Assembly: GCA_949123685.1 (NCBI GenBank)
Contig: CASBHZ010000073.1
Coordinates: 1-15,242 of the forward strand
Length of the DNA: 15,242 nt
Direction: 5' to 3'
Origin: an uncultured Bacteroidales bacterium
GTDB lineage: Bacteria; Bacteroidota; Bacteroidia; Bacteroidales; Muribaculaceae
Part shown: one piece after another, positions 14,989 to 15,242 of the stretch
Layout: each line of letters starts with the position of its first letter
Numbering within the stretch: the stretch's first letter is position 1
The notes under the pieces: model-generated
The model's input: the letters and a program-made list of their open reading frames with translations, nothing else
What the model was told of the DNA's origin: nothing
Database searches by the model: none
Made by a program: the position numbers and the translations under genes

Positions 14989-15152
14989 TCTCTCTGCGCC
15001 AAACCAACACACATAAAAACTCCAACCACATACAACCATGTAACAACCACCCTTAAAGATGTAAAATGTTTAAGAGTAAATTAAAAAGTGGTTGTCACGT
15101 GGTTGTATGTGGTTGGAGTATAAATAAAATATAATTGGTTTGGACAGAGAGA
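14989..15152. repeat. Composite inverted repeat with phased GGTTG words
   Basis: Three nested pairs of complementary segments share a centre near 15069: TCTCTCTG/CAGAGAGA (14989–14996 with 15145–15152), CCAAACCAA/TTGGTTTGG (14999–15007 with 15135–15143) and a 32-bp pair (15019–15050 with 15088–15119, 30 of 32). The unpaired loop is 37 bp and A/T-rich (15051–15087). Each 32-bp arm carries three GGTTG words with starts 10–11 bp apart, pointing inwards to outwards in mirror image. No gene overlaps it. It could be a protein-binding array, the ends of a small mobile element or a hairpin-forming site. Confidence 0.85.
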
Positions 15153-15242
15153 TAAACGGAGATTTATTGATTAGACAATCATTGATTCAATGGTTCGGTA
15201 AAAAATGCCGAAGTTGTTGAAAATTAAGTTAATATAATTATA

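Larger units (their letters stand above)
14264..15242. other. Gene-free, repeat-rich region at the right contig end
   Basis: No credible gene is visible in these 979 bases on either strand. The two open frames inside it (14676–14930 and 14740–15039, minus) are made of repeat and hairpin sequence and resemble no protein. The region holds, in order, a promoter and palindrome for the C10 gene, an interspersed sequence (14418–14512), a large inverted modular array (14563–14961) and a composite inverted repeat (14989–15152). In 15153–15242 I see only A/T-rich sequence with a minor hairpin (CATTG-ATT-CAATG) before the contig ends. Confidence 0.8.

Noticed and set aside
14676..15039. Two minus-strand open frames of 84 and 99 codons
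   Set aside because: They consist of the GCGGAT array and its hairpins, have no plausible domain, and overlap each other in different frames.
15019..15119. Invertible promoter flanked by inverted repeats, as in Bacteroides capsule loci
   Set aside because: The segment between the arms is only 37 bp and has no TAnnTTTG element in either direction; no recombinase or downstream gene is visible.

Overview
The window looks like one end of an assembled contig from an uncultured gut-type member of the Bacteroidales, possibly Muribaculaceae. The support is Bacteroidetes-type gene order (dnaN–exonuclease–coaBC–DUF4835–recN–rlmB and nusB–yajC–ybbR–coaE), promoters of the TTTG-N19/20-TAnnTTTG type, few Shine-Dalgarno sequences, lipoprotein signals followed by acidic residues, and a C10 (streptopain-like) peptidase. 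The family-level guess is an inference. All fourteen genes that I accept lie on the minus strand, so transcription runs from high to low coordinates. The first 36 bases are sequencing-adapter sequence, not genome.

From right to left: (1) 14264–15242 is almost a kilobase without a credible gene. It is packed with repeats: a ~400-bp inverted modular array built on GCGGAT words and hairpins, a second ~165-bp composite inverted repeat carrying phased GGTTG words, and a short interspersed sequence. (2) 11688–14263 is a two-gene accessory unit. A C10 family cysteine peptidase lipoprotein is followed 44 bp later by a serpin lipoprotein, an apparent secreted protease/inhibitor pair. (3) 10425–11568 is the ribosomal protein operon rpsF–rpsR–rplI, with its own promoter pressed against the serpin stop codon, a candidate structured leader and a very strong terminator. 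(4) 3631–10186 is a long housekeeping operon starting at dnaN: sliding clamp, DnaQ-like exonuclease, CoaBC, a DUF4835/PorD-like exported protein, RecN and RlmB. (5) 109–3447 is a second operon: an unusually long NusB, YajC, a YbbR-domain protein and CoaE.

The core genes cover DNA replication and repair (dnaN, exonuclease, recN), coenzyme A synthesis (coaBC and coaE in separate operons), translation (bS6, bS18, bL9, 23S rRNA methylation), transcription antitermination and protein export. The points most worth a second look are the paired inverted-repeat structures near the right end, the peptidase/serpin pair with a possible Crp-like operator, and a NusB whose N-terminal helical region appears to be duplicated.
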